A stretch of DNA of 64,000 nt, taken from Chelatococcus sambhunathii. GTDB taxonomy: Bacteria > Pseudomonadota > Alphaproteobacteria > Rhizobiales > Methylopilaceae. Shown piece after piece: positions 8,827-17,140 of this stretch; position 1 is the first letter of the stretch, and each line of letters starts with the position of its first letter. The DNA lies in contig JADBEO010000019.1 in assembly GCA_031316315.1 (NCBI GenBank), forward strand, positions 1 to 64,000, given 5' to 3'. Position numbers and translations under genes: made by a program. The notes under the pieces were generated by a model. The model did no database searches and was not told the origin of the DNA. It saw nothing but the letters and a program-made list of their open reading frames with translations.

Positions 8827-10497
8827 CTATCGACCCGCCGCCCTGGCTTGCGCGCGAAGATCCGAGATCGTCATCGTCGGCGTGATCGCCTCCGGGTCGA
8901 GCCTCACATGCACGACCGCGGGTCGGCCACATGCGCGCGCGGACGCGAAGGCGGGGCCGAACTCGCCGGCCTGCGTCACCGAAAACCCTTCCGCTCCGAA
9001 CGCCCGCGCATAGGCGGCGAAATCCGGGTTCTGCAGCGCCGTGCCGAACGGGCGTTCCGGATAGGCGCGCTCCTGATGCATCCGGATCGTGCCGTACTGG
9101 CCGTTGTCGAACACCAATACGACCAGCGGCAGGCGATGCTGGACGGCGGTCGCGAGCTCCTGCCCGGTCATCAGAAAACAGCCGTCGCCTGCGAGCGCGA
9201 CGATCTCGCGATCTGGATACAGCCGCCGCGCCGCGATGGCCGCGGGCAGGCCGTAGCCCATCGATCCGGAAGTCGGCGCGGCCTGGGTCCCGTAGCGGGT
9301 GACGCGATGGAAGCGGTGGAACCAGGACGAGTAGTTGCCGGCGCCGTTGGTGACGATCGCGTCGGCCGGGAGCTTGGCGAAAGCCGCCAGGACCTCGGCC
9401 ATCTGCACGGCGCCGGGATGCGCCGGGACCGTCTCGCTCCAGGCGAGATAGTCGCCATGGGCCTCTTCCGTCGCCGCCGCCCAGCCGAGGCTCGCCGATG
9501 GCTGCACGCCCTCGAGCGCCGCCGCGAAGGCGTTGGGCGAGGCGTGGATCGCGAGCGCCGGCTGGTAGACCCGCCCGAGTTCCTCGGCGTCGGCGTGGAC
9601 ATGGACCAGCGTCTGGCGAGGTGAGGGAACGTCGAGCAGCGTGTACGCCTGCGCGGGAATCTCCGACAGCCGCCCACCGATCAGCAGGACGAGGTCGGCC
9701 GTCTTCACCCGCTCGACGAGCTTCGGATTCGGCGCGATTCCAAGATCGCCGACATAGGACGAATGGTGGGCCGGAAAGAGCATCTGCCTGCGGAACGTGA
9801 CGGCGACCGGCAGCGCGAACCGGTCCGCGAACCGCGCCAGACGCGCCGCGGCGCCCTCTGACCAGCGCCCTCCGCCGACGATCGCGATCGGGCGCTCCGC
9901 CGCCCAGAGCAGCTTCTGCAGCTGCGCCATGTCGGACAGGCCCGGCCAGGTCTCCGCCGGCGTCACGGCGGGCGCGTCGAAAACGTCGGCGCGCTCGACA
10001 AGCATGTCTTCCGGCAGGGCGATCACCACCGGTCCCGGCCGCCCTTGCGTCGCCGTGCGGATCGCCCGCGACAGAAGCTCCGGGATGCGGGCTGCGTCGT
10101 CGATCTCCACCACCCACTTGGCGACCGAGCCGAATACGGCGCGGTAGTCCATCTCCTGGAACGCCTCGCGATGGCGGAAGCCGCGCTCGATCTGGCCGAC
10201 GAACAGCAGCAGCGGCGTCGAATCCTGCGCTGCGACATGGACGCCGCTCATGGCGTTGGCGGCGCCCGGGCCGCGCGTGACGAAGCAGAGGCCCGGCTTT
10301 CCGCTCAGCTTGGCCGAAGCGTCGGCCATCATCGAGGCGCCGCCCTCCTGCCGGCAGATCACGAAGTCGAAGTTTCTGGCCCGCATCGCCTCCAGCACGG
10401 CGAGATAGCTCTCGCCCGGCACGCCGAAGCCGGTGGCGAGGCCGTTCGCGAGCAAGCCGTCGACGAGGATTTCGGCGCCGGTTCGGGAAGGGGGCAT
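8827..10497 (-). CDS. Thiamine-diphosphate enzyme, acetolactate-synthase-like
   Basis: A 556-residue protein with the three-domain ThDP fold. The N-terminal domain carries the catalytic glutamate (GVPGES, E29) and ICRQEGGASMMA. A central Rossmann-like domain contains IAIVGGGRWSEGA. The C-terminal ThDP/Mg domain has the GDG...N motif starting GDGCFLMTGQELATA and continuing to FDNGQYGTI. It lacks a small regulatory subunit gene, so it is more likely a decarboxylase or an AHAS-like carboligase of unknown substrate than the biosynthetic acetolactate synthase. It is convergent with the nucleotidase and divergent from the binding protein. Confidence 0.85.
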   Translation of the reverse strand: MPPSRTGAEILVDGLLANGLATGFGVPGESYLAVLEAMRARNFDFVICRQEGGASMMADASAKLSGKPGLCFVTRGPGAANAMSGVHVAAQDSTPLLLFVGQIERGFRHREAFQEMDYRAVFGSVAKWVVEIDDAARIPELLSRAIRTATQGRPGPVVIALPEDMLVERADVFDAPAVTPAETWPGLSDMAQLQKLLWAAERPIAIVGGGRWSEGAAARLARFADRFALPVAVTFRRQMLFPAHHSSYVGDLGIAPNPKLVERVKTADLVLLIGGRLSEIPAQAYTLLDVPSPRQTLVHVHADAEELGRVYQPALAIHASPNAFAAALEGVQPSASLGWAAATEEAHGDYLAWSETVPAHPGAVQMAEVLAAFAKLPADAIVTNGAGNYSSWFHRFHRVTRYGTQAAPTSGSMGYGLPAAIAARRLYPDREIVALAGDGCFLMTGQELATAVQHRLPLVVLVFDNGQYGTIRMHQERAYPERPFGTALQNPDFAAYARAFGAEGFSVTQAGEFGPAFASARACGRPAVVHVRLDPEAITPTMTISDLRAQARAAGR

Positions 10498-10648
10498 GGC
10501 TGTCCTCGAATGCGGGCGCCGGCCGCCGCGCGATCAACATCCCTTGATGCGGGCCGCGCGGGTAGGCCGAAGCTCCTGCGAGGCATAGGGTTTGCAGGAG
10601 CGGATGGCCAGACCGGCGCGCTTCTCCACCCCAGTTGGATCAGACGAC

Positions 10649-11464
10649 ATGCCCAGAACAGCCGCACTCCTCGCTGCCCTGACGCCCCTGTTCCTGTTGG
10701 GCGCCGCGGCGCCGGCCGCCGCCGACGTGCTGCAGGACATCAAGGCGCGCGGGGTTCTCATCGCCGGCATCAAGGCCGACTACAAGCCGTTCGGCTTCCG
10801 CGATCCCTCCGGCCAGATCGTCGGCATCGAGCCCGATCTCGCGGCGGACATCGCCAAGAGACTGGGCGTGAAGCTCGAAATCGTGGCCGTGGTGTCTTCG
10901 AACCGCATCGAGTTCGTGAATCAGGGCAAGATCGACCTCGTGATCGCCACCATGTCGGACAAGCCCGAACGCCGGCAGAGCGTGCTCGCCGTCGACCCGC
11001 AATACTACTCCGACTCGGTCAACGTCCTGCTGAACAAGAAGGCCTCGTTCACGAGCTGGGAGGAGCTTCGCGGCAAGACGCTCTGCGGCACCTCCGGCGC
11101 CTTCTACAACAAGGAGGTCGAGGCCAAGTACGGCGCGACCGTGAAGGCCTTCGACGGCTCGGAGAAGCCGCTCTTCGCGCTGAAGCAGGGCGAATGCGTC
11201 GGCTACCTCTATGACCAGACCTTCGTGCAGGGAAAGCTGCTCGACGAGGAGTGGAAGGCCTCATACCACATGCCGCTGCCCGGCATTTTGGAGACGCCAT
11301 GGATCATGGGCGTGAAGAAGGGGGAGGAGGCCTTCGCCAAGTTCCTGTCGGAGACGACGCAGGACTGGTTCAAGCAGGGCCTGATCGTCGCCGAGGAGAA
11401 GAAGTGGGGCATCGCCCCGACCGACTACGCCAAGCGCATGGCGGAGAAGGCGAAGGGCTCCTGA
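10649..11464 (+). CDS. Periplasmic amino-acid-binding protein (ABC transporter family 3)
   Basis: A 271-residue solute-binding protein. ATG 10649 begins a clear Sec signal peptide (MPRTAALLAALTPLFLLGAA, cleavage after AAA-DV), which is why the longer upstream frame was not used. The mature protein has the family pattern GVLIAGIKADYKPFGFRD, GIEPDLAADIAKRLG and IDLVIATMSDKPERR, typical of polar amino-acid receptors. No permease or ATPase gene is adjacent, so it is an orphan in this window and must share a transporter or act in sensing. Confidence 0.88.
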   Translation: MPRTAALLAALTPLFLLGAAAPAAADVLQDIKARGVLIAGIKADYKPFGFRDPSGQIVGIEPDLAADIAKRLGVKLEIVAVVSSNRIEFVNQGKIDLVIATMSDKPERRQSVLAVDPQYYSDSVNVLLNKKASFTSWEELRGKTLCGTSGAFYNKEVEAKYGATVKAFDGSEKPLFALKQGECVGYLYDQTFVQGKLLDEEWKASYHMPLPGILETPWIMGVKKGEEAFAKFLSETTQDWFKQGLIVAEEKKWGIAPTDYAKRMAEKAKGS

Positions 11465-11494
11465 GAAAAGGCCGGCCCATTCCTGTGCTGCTCT

Positions 11495-11646
11495 CCGTCA
11501 TGCCCGGGCTTGACCCGGGCTTTCATCATCATTGGAACTCGGGTGTGTCCCGAGTTCCTTGTCAAAGCGCCGAAGCCGGAAGTTTCCGACTTCGCTGGCG
11601 CGGGACGCGCCCAATGGACCGCCGGGTCAAGCCCGGCGATGACGTC
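11495..11646. repeat. Composite intergenic palindromic repeat, copy A
   Basis: The gap between the binding-protein gene and the SDR gene holds a mosaic element. Its left end reads CGTCATGCCCGGGCTTGAC and its right end ATGGACCGCCGGGTCAAG followed by CCCGGCGATGACG, and these ends are near-complementary. The same two ends flank a shorter copy at 28673-28759. Inside copy A are two further hairpins: a perfect 10-bp stem GGAACTCGGG/CCCGAGTTCC (11534-11558) and a GAAGCCGGAA/TTCCGACTTC hairpin (about 11572-11594) that recurs after groEL at 52391-52416. Confidence 0.75.
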
Positions 11647-11672
11647 CGAGACTCGCCAAGGAGCGCTTGGCC

Positions 11673-12464
11673 TTACTTGTGCGGGTCTTGCGCGATCTCG
11701 ACAGGGACGCGTGACAGGAACAGGCGGCGCACGAAGCGCGGCAGGACGCGGCCGGCGCGGATCGCGGCGACGATCTGCCAGGGGAAAGCGATGACAGGCC
11801 TGCCGGCCTCGATCTTGCGGCGGATCAGCCGCGCCGCCTCGTCGGCCGTCATCTCGAACGGCTTCGGGCCGAGATAGCGCTGGCTCATGTCGCTGGTGAC
11901 GAAGCCGGGGCAGATCACGCTGACCGTGATCCCGTCGGGCGCGACGAAATCGCCGAGCGCCTCACCCCAGGCCAGCACGCCGGCCTTCGAGGCTGAATAG
12001 GCGGCCGTGTCGCCGACCGGCTGGAGGGCCGCGAGCGAGCTCATGATCGCGATCCGGCCGCGCTTGCGCGCCCGCATCGGATCGACCAGCGGGGTGACGG
12101 TCGCGAGCGCGCCCTCCAGATTGATCCGAAGCTGCCGCTGCGCGGTTGCGAAGCTCTCGAAGCCGCGTCCGGGCTCAAGCCCCCCGGACACGCCCGCATT
12201 GGCGATCACCAGATCGACTGGATGGGCCTTGTCGAAGGCGAGGATCGCCGCGGCGAGGCGCTCGTGCTCGGTGACGTCGATCGCCGCCGTCTCGACGACC
12301 GCGCCCCTGGCGACACAATCGGCTGCCACCGCCTGCAGTCGTGGCAGGTCGCGGCCGATCAGCAGCATCGCGACGTTCGACCCGGCATAGACCCGCGCGA
12401 GCGCCGCCCCGATGCCGCGGCCGGCGCCGGTCAGGACGATCGAAGTCGGTGGATTGCGACTCAC
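11673..12464 (-). CDS. Short-chain dehydrogenase/reductase
   Basis: A 263-residue classical SDR. The NAD(P)-binding motif TGAGRGIG is near the N-terminus, followed by NAG(V) in VIANAGVSGG, the catalytic serine in MSSLAAL and the YxxxK pair in YSASKAGVL. I chose GTG at 12464 because it overlaps the stop of the upstream kpsS-like gene as GTGA, implying coupling. This position in a capsule block suggests modification of a sugar or lipid, but the substrate is not evident. Confidence 0.85.
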   Translation of the reverse strand: MSRNPPTSIVLTGAGRGIGAALARVYAGSNVAMLLIGRDLPRLQAVAADCVARGAVVETAAIDVTEHERLAAAILAFDKAHPVDLVIANAGVSGGLEPGRGFESFATAQRQLRINLEGALATVTPLVDPMRARKRGRIAIMSSLAALQPVGDTAAYSASKAGVLAWGEALGDFVAPDGITVSVICPGFVTSDMSQRYLGPKPFEMTADEAARLIRRKIEAGRPVIAFPWQIVAAIRAGRVLPRFVRRLFLSRVPVEIAQDPHK

Positions 12465-13780
12465 TCGCCGGGAACGGCGGAGCCGGCCTCGCGGAAGCCG
12501 GTCTCGGCGCCCCATTCCAGCGCGACGGCGCGCGCCTGCGCGGCGGGCGCCATCGCGACGAGCCGCGCCATCGCGTTCTCGACGGCGATCGCGATCGCCT
12601 CGCGCGAATAGAAGCCGCCATTGAGCTGGGTGCGCGCCGACACGACCTTGCGGAAGTTCCGCACGGTTTCCGGATCGGGCGGAGTGGGCGCGTTCCAGAA
12701 CGTCTCGAGCGTGCCCTGATGGGTGAGGCCTTCGATGTCGTAGATCGCCTGGCCGAGAGCGACGGTCGGGCGGCCGCGATCGATCGCCATGGTGCCCATC
12801 GTCGAGTTCACCACCACGATGCCGGCCGCGCCGTCGACCAGCGCCTCGCCGTCGCCGCCGTCCAGATAAACGAGGCGGTCGCCGAGACCGGTCTTGTCGG
12901 CGGTGATCTTCGTCTGCCGGCGACGGTTGACGAGGCCGTTGTCGAGCGGGTGCAGCTTGACCACCAGCTTGGCGTTCGCCGGCGCATGGGCCGCGAAGGA
13001 GCGCGCCACGAGGTCGACCACCTCGGTCATCGAGCTGAACGGGGAATGCAGGCGGATCTGGTAGTCGCTGTCGAGTTGGAGCGGCAGCAGGAAGTACGGC
13101 GCCTTGGAGCGCTTCAGCGTGCGCTCGACCGTTCCGGCGCGCTTCGCCTCCGCCTTGCCGCGGATCTTGCGGCCGACCCAGCCGGCGTATTCGACGAGAC
13201 AGTGGTTCGGCCGGTAGCGGCGATAGAACGGGTAGAGGTAGGGGACGAAGGTGTTGCTGAGATTGTAGAGCACGTCCCAGAAGGTGCGGGCGCGCATGTC
13301 GCCACGGATCGGCGACGGCTCGGCCGGCTCCGAGACCTCGGCGGCGATCCGCTCAAGCGATTTCGGATCGCGTGGCAGGCCGGAGAAGCCGTTGACGCCG
13401 CCCTCTTCCATCGTGATCCAGTGCGGGCGGAAGTAGCCTTCCTCGAAAACGTGCACCTTGACGCCGCGCAACTGCGCGGTGGCGATCGCGACGCGGTGGT
13501 AAGGGCGTCCGTCGCCGAACAGCACGAGGTCGGTGACGCCACGCTCATCCATGAACTTCGACAGGAAGCCGCGCCAGTTGTCGAACCGGCCGCGATAGTC
13601 GACCGCGCCTGGGATGTTCCAAAAGATCCGGTCGCCGAGATTGAGGTTGATGCGGGAGACGCCATAGCCCTGCGCCTTGAGCGCATGCCCGAGGCGTACG
13701 AAGAAGGGCGAGGCGAGACCCTGGAGGAACAGGAAGGTGCGGCCGGGCCGCGGTCCAGACTGCTCTCCGCCGCTGATCAT
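12461..13780 (-). CDS. kpsS: Capsular polysaccharide export/synthesis protein, KpsS-like
   Basis: A 439-residue protein of the capsule polysaccharide biosynthesis family (KpsS/LipB group), which adds the first beta-Kdo to the phosphatidylglycerol anchor of group 2 capsules. Characteristic segments are FLFLQGLASPFFVRLGHALKA, INLNLGDRIFW, LVLFGDGRPYHRVA, VFEEGYFRPHWIT, PLQLDSDYQIRLHSPF, KLHPLDNG and VNSTMGTMAI. ATG 13780 is chosen because the alignable region begins just after it. The frame stays open further upstream to 14104 but there it only mirrors the leader of the divergent gene. It is translationally coupled to the SDR gene downstream. Confidence 0.85.
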   Translation of the reverse strand: MISGGEQSGPRPGRTFLFLQGLASPFFVRLGHALKAQGYGVSRINLNLGDRIFWNIPGAVDYRGRFDNWRGFLSKFMDERGVTDLVLFGDGRPYHRVAIATAQLRGVKVHVFEEGYFRPHWITMEEGGVNGFSGLPRDPKSLERIAAEVSEPAEPSPIRGDMRARTFWDVLYNLSNTFVPYLYPFYRRYRPNHCLVEYAGWVGRKIRGKAEAKRAGTVERTLKRSKAPYFLLPLQLDSDYQIRLHSPFSSMTEVVDLVARSFAAHAPANAKLVVKLHPLDNGLVNRRRQTKITADKTGLGDRLVYLDGGDGEALVDGAAGIVVVNSTMGTMAIDRGRPTVALGQAIYDIEGLTHQGTLETFWNAPTPPDPETVRNFRKVVSARTQLNGGFYSREAIAIAVENAMARLVAMAPAAQARAVALEWGAETGFREAGSAVPGE

Positions 13781-14065
13781 AAACAGATACCCCGTTCGGA
13801 CCGCCAAGACCCGGCGGGCCGATTCGCCTGCTGCCCCCATGTCCCACGACCGCGGCGTAAACTCGAGCCGCGCAGGTCGTGCAGGCGGATCAGGGCGTTG
13901 CATCCGCGGCCGGGCGCGATTAGCGCTGACCGCGACGACGGCTTGAACCGACCTCGGACCCGCCTTTTGAACCACAGGCCCGGAAAAGTGGCAATCGTTT
14001 CGCGCCTTTTGCGCGGACGGGACGCAGATGTCGCGGCGATTGCGGGCCTTCCTGCAACACGGACC
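13781..14065. other. Intergenic region between divergent kpsS-like and kpsC-like genes
   Basis: About 285 bases separate the two divergent starts and must hold the promoters for both capsule transcription units. I see no clear -35/-10 pair or operator here. The strongest AT-rich, promoter-like stretch (about 14169-14208) lies just inside the predicted kpsC-like reading frame, which makes that start uncertain. Confidence 0.4.
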
Positions 14066-15541
14066 GTGAATAGACATACCGACATCGTCGGTGTTTTTAC
14101 GCATGCGGGCGATCCGCTGGAAGTCGATGCGACGCTCCTGGCGGCAGAGCGGAACGTTCCGTTACGGACGATTTCTGATAATACTATAAATCTAGTCGCA
14201 TTAAATCGTCGCGGCCGCCCGCTCAGCTATCGCGTATCCGGCCTGCTCGCCACGGTTCCAGCGGGCGACGCGCCGGCCGATCACGCTATCGCGCTCGAGA
14301 ATCTGGTGGCGCAGGCCGGGCCTGGCGAAATCCTGCTGCCGGCCGGATTCGATCCCGCGGATCCCGAGATCGTCTGGCTCGACCCATACGAGCGGCGGCG
14401 AATCGGCGCGACGCGGGCGCTGGAGATCGCCTCGGACATCCTGCGCCATCGGGCGCGGACCGCGCGCCGTTCCTTTGCGGTCGGCCTGACCAGCTGGAAG
14501 CGGCCGATCGCGACGCGGTTTCTCGACGGACCAAACGGCCCGCCGGCGTTCCTCAAGTCTCCGCTCCCGGCGGCGCGCGCCGCGAAGGAGGCCTCCGGCC
14601 GGGTCGTCGCCTGGGCGTCCCGCAGGATCGAGGCGGCGGAGCAGGCGGCCCGCGCCGAGGGCGCCCCGTTCGGCAGGCTGGAGGACGGGTTCGTGCGCTC
14701 GGTCGGCCTCGGAGCCGCCTTCGTGCCGCCGCTCTCGCTCGTGATGGATGAAAGCGGAATCTACTACGACCCCTCGCGGCCGAGCGACCTCGAGACGATC
14801 CTCGCGGCCGCTGAGATCCCGGCGACACTGGCGGAGCGGGCGGCGCGGCTGCGCCGCCGCCTCGTGGCGGAAAGCCTCACCAAGTACAATGTCGGGGAAG
14901 CCTCCGAGCCGGTGGTTCCGCCCGGACGGTTCGGAGTGCTGGTGCCGGGACAGGTCGAGGACGACGCCTCGATCTTGAAGGGCGCGGGCGCGGTCCGGAC
15001 GAACCGTGACCTGCTGGCGGCGGTCCGCGAGCGCCGGCCGGACGCTTTCATCGTCTACAAGCCGCATCCGGACGTCGTCGCGGGCTATCGAATCGGGGCG
15101 GTCGCGGATGGCGATCTCCGCAATCTTGCGGACGCGGTCGTGGTCGGCGGGTCGATCACCGCGCTCTACGACCAATGCCTGGCCGTCGAGACCATGACCT
15201 CTCTGTCCGGCTTCGAGGCGCTTCTGCGGGGCCTCGACGTCGCGACCCATGGCCAGCCTTTCTACGCCGGCTGGGGCCTGACTGAGGATCTCGCGCCGCA
15301 TCCGAGGCGAGGTCGCCACAGAAGCCTCGACGAGCTCGTCGCTGCTTCGCTGATCCTCTATCCGCTCTATTGCGACCCGGTTTCCAGGCTGCCCTGCGGC
15401 CCGGAAACGGCGCTCGACCGGCTCGTCGAGCAGAAGGCCCGCGCCGCCTCGCCGGCCGGCCGGCTCGCTGCGAGGCTGCGCCATGTCTACGCTCTGGGGC
15501 GGCACCGGCTGCTGGGGCCGATCGCGCGGAGACTGCAGTGA
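14066..15541 (+). CDS. kpsC: KpsC-like capsular polysaccharide beta-Kdo transferase, single module
   Basis: A 491-residue protein with one copy of the KpsC glycosyltransferase module: TSWKRP (about residue 146), GRLEDGFVRSVGLGA (about 205), PGQVEDDASI (about 295), YKPHPDVVAG (about 330) and QPFYAGWGLTEDL (about 398). Canonical KpsC proteins are near 670 residues and contain two such modules. Here the N-terminal about 140 residues do not resemble a second module. GTG 14066 is the start that leaves this region intact, but an AT-rich patch at 14169-14208 makes a later start possible. The stop overlaps the next start (GTGA). Confidence 0.78.
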   Translation: MNRHTDIVGVFTHAGDPLEVDATLLAAERNVPLRTISDNTINLVALNRRGRPLSYRVSGLLATVPAGDAPADHAIALENLVAQAGPGEILLPAGFDPADPEIVWLDPYERRRIGATRALEIASDILRHRARTARRSFAVGLTSWKRPIATRFLDGPNGPPAFLKSPLPAARAAKEASGRVVAWASRRIEAAEQAARAEGAPFGRLEDGFVRSVGLGAAFVPPLSLVMDESGIYYDPSRPSDLETILAAAEIPATLAERAARLRRRLVAESLTKYNVGEASEPVVPPGRFGVLVPGQVEDDASILKGAGAVRTNRDLLAAVRERRPDAFIVYKPHPDVVAGYRIGAVADGDLRNLADAVVVGGSITALYDQCLAVETMTSLSGFEALLRGLDVATHGQPFYAGWGLTEDLAPHPRRGRHRSLDELVAASLILYPLYCDPVSRLPCGPETALDRLVEQKARAASPAGRLAARLRHVYALGRHRLLGPIARRLQ

Positions 15542-17001
15542 TCGCGCTCGCCGTCGCCTTCACGCTGTCCTTCGTGTTGTCGCTCGCCCTGGAGAGCCAA
15601 CCGCCGCGCCTGTCGACGCTGCGGGCGCCCGCACGCGCGCTGGCTCTGCGCCTGCTCGTGCATGTCGTGATCTTCGCCGCCGCGTTCTCGCTGTCATGGC
15701 GGCCATGGCACGCCGCGCTTGTGACATGCGTCGTCGCCTTCCTGTTCGGCGCCGGCAGCGCCATGAAAGCGCGCATTCTGGGCGAGCCCGTCGTGTTCTC
15801 GGACTTCGCCCTGGTGAAGCTCGCGATCCGGCATCCGCGGCTCTATTACGCCGAGAAGCTCGCCGAGCCGAAGGCGCTCGCGGTCTTCGCTGCGCTCGCG
15901 CTTGCGACGGCCGCATGGTTCGCCGTCGAGCCGTCGATCCTGCCGGCCGGCGGGTGGCCGCTGCTCCTTGCGCCTCCGCTCGTCACGGCGCTCGCCGTGC
16001 TGGCGTTACGCTCGAGATGGGCGGCGTCGCTTGCACGTCCTCTGCTCGGCGAACAGCCAAATCTCGACCATGAGATCGATCGGTTCGGCCTCGGCGCGAC
16101 GATGACGCTGCATTGGCTGGCCTGGCGAAGCGATCTGCGGCCCTCGATCGCTGCGACCCGCGCCATGGCCGAGGCGCGCCCGATCGGCGCCCTTGCGCCG
16201 GACGTCGTCGTCGCCATCCAATGCGAGAGCTTCACCGACGTCGCCGCCCGTGGGGCGCCGGGGCCGGACCTTCCGAACTATCGGCGTCTTTGCGACGAGA
16301 GCCTCGCCTGGGGACGCTGCCGCGTGCCGGCGGAAGGCGCCTACACAATGCGCGCCGAGTTCGGATTCCTGACGGGGCTGCCGAGCGAAGCGCTCGGCTT
16401 CGACGCGTTCGATCCGTATCTGGTGTCGCCGGCCTACGCCGCCGCCTCGCTCGGACGCCGGTTCAAGGACGCGGGGCGACGTACGGTGCTGATGCACCCC
16501 TATGACCGGCGCTTCTTCTCGAGGGACGAGCTTGCGCCGCAGCTCGGCTTCGACCGCTTCGTCGACGGCGAGGCCTTCGCGCCCTCCGACCGCTTTGGCC
16601 CTTACGTGGGGGACGCAGCCGTCGCCGAGGCGATCGCCGCCGAAGTCGCTCAGGCGAACGAACCGCTCTTCCTGTTCGTCGTGACTATCGAAAATCACGG
16701 ACCCTGGGGACCGGGTCGCCTTCCCGGCGTGGACCGTGGCGAGGATCAATATGGGATCCACCTCTCCAACTCCGACGGGATGATGGGCCGGGTCGCCGAT
16801 GCCCTGCGGGCGCGCCCCGGCGGCGGCATGTTGTGCCTCTACGGCGACCATGCGCCGGCGCGCACGCTGCACCCGACGCTGTCCGAACGGCGGGCCGCCG
16901 ATTATGTGCTGTGGGATTCGCGGCGCTCCGGCGCGCCGAGCCGTCTCGACCTCGACGTCGACGCTGTGAGCCGCCTCCTTGTCGAGCGGACGCACCGCTG
17001 A
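15538..17001 (+). CDS. LTA-synthase-like sulfatase-fold membrane protein
   Basis: A 487-residue protein with about four N-terminal membrane helices (residues 1-165) and a C-terminal alkaline-phosphatase-superfamily domain. The metal-binding strand is VVAIQCESFTD, the nucleophile threonine is in GAYTMRAEFGFLTG, and histidine and aspartate ligands are in TIENHGPWG and YGDHAPAR. Related proteins transfer phosphoglycerol or phosphoethanolamine to surface glycans. The GTG start at 15538 overlaps the kpsC-like stop, so the protein probably decorates the same capsule. The exact donor is unknown. Confidence 0.85.
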   Translation: MIALAVAFTLSFVLSLALESQPPRLSTLRAPARALALRLLVHVVIFAAAFSLSWRPWHAALVTCVVAFLFGAGSAMKARILGEPVVFSDFALVKLAIRHPRLYYAEKLAEPKALAVFAALALATAAWFAVEPSILPAGGWPLLLAPPLVTALAVLALRSRWAASLARPLLGEQPNLDHEIDRFGLGATMTLHWLAWRSDLRPSIAATRAMAEARPIGALAPDVVVAIQCESFTDVAARGAPGPDLPNYRRLCDESLAWGRCRVPAEGAYTMRAEFGFLTGLPSEALGFDAFDPYLVSPAYAAASLGRRFKDAGRRTVLMHPYDRRFFSRDELAPQLGFDRFVDGEAFAPSDRFGPYVGDAAVAEAIAAEVAQANEPLFLFVVTIENHGPWGPGRLPGVDRGEDQYGIHLSNSDGMMGRVADALRARPGGGMLCLYGDHAPARTLHPTLSERRAADYVLWDSRRSGAPSRLDLDVDAVSRLLVERTHR

Positions 17002-17140
17002 TTGTTGCCCAAAAAACGCACGCGCGCTGGCAACCGATGGCGCAAATGCGACTGCCGGGACCTGCGTCGCTCCGTTAGTTGTGAGGCAATAGCTTCGGTG
17101 CTAACCGGGACTCTCGGGGTTGTACGAAGCGTGAGGACTT

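Noticed and set aside
12341..14065. A 575-codon upstream extension of the kpsC-like frame
   Set aside because: It runs antisense through the whole kpsS-like gene and part of the SDR gene; the KpsC-like similarity begins after 14066.
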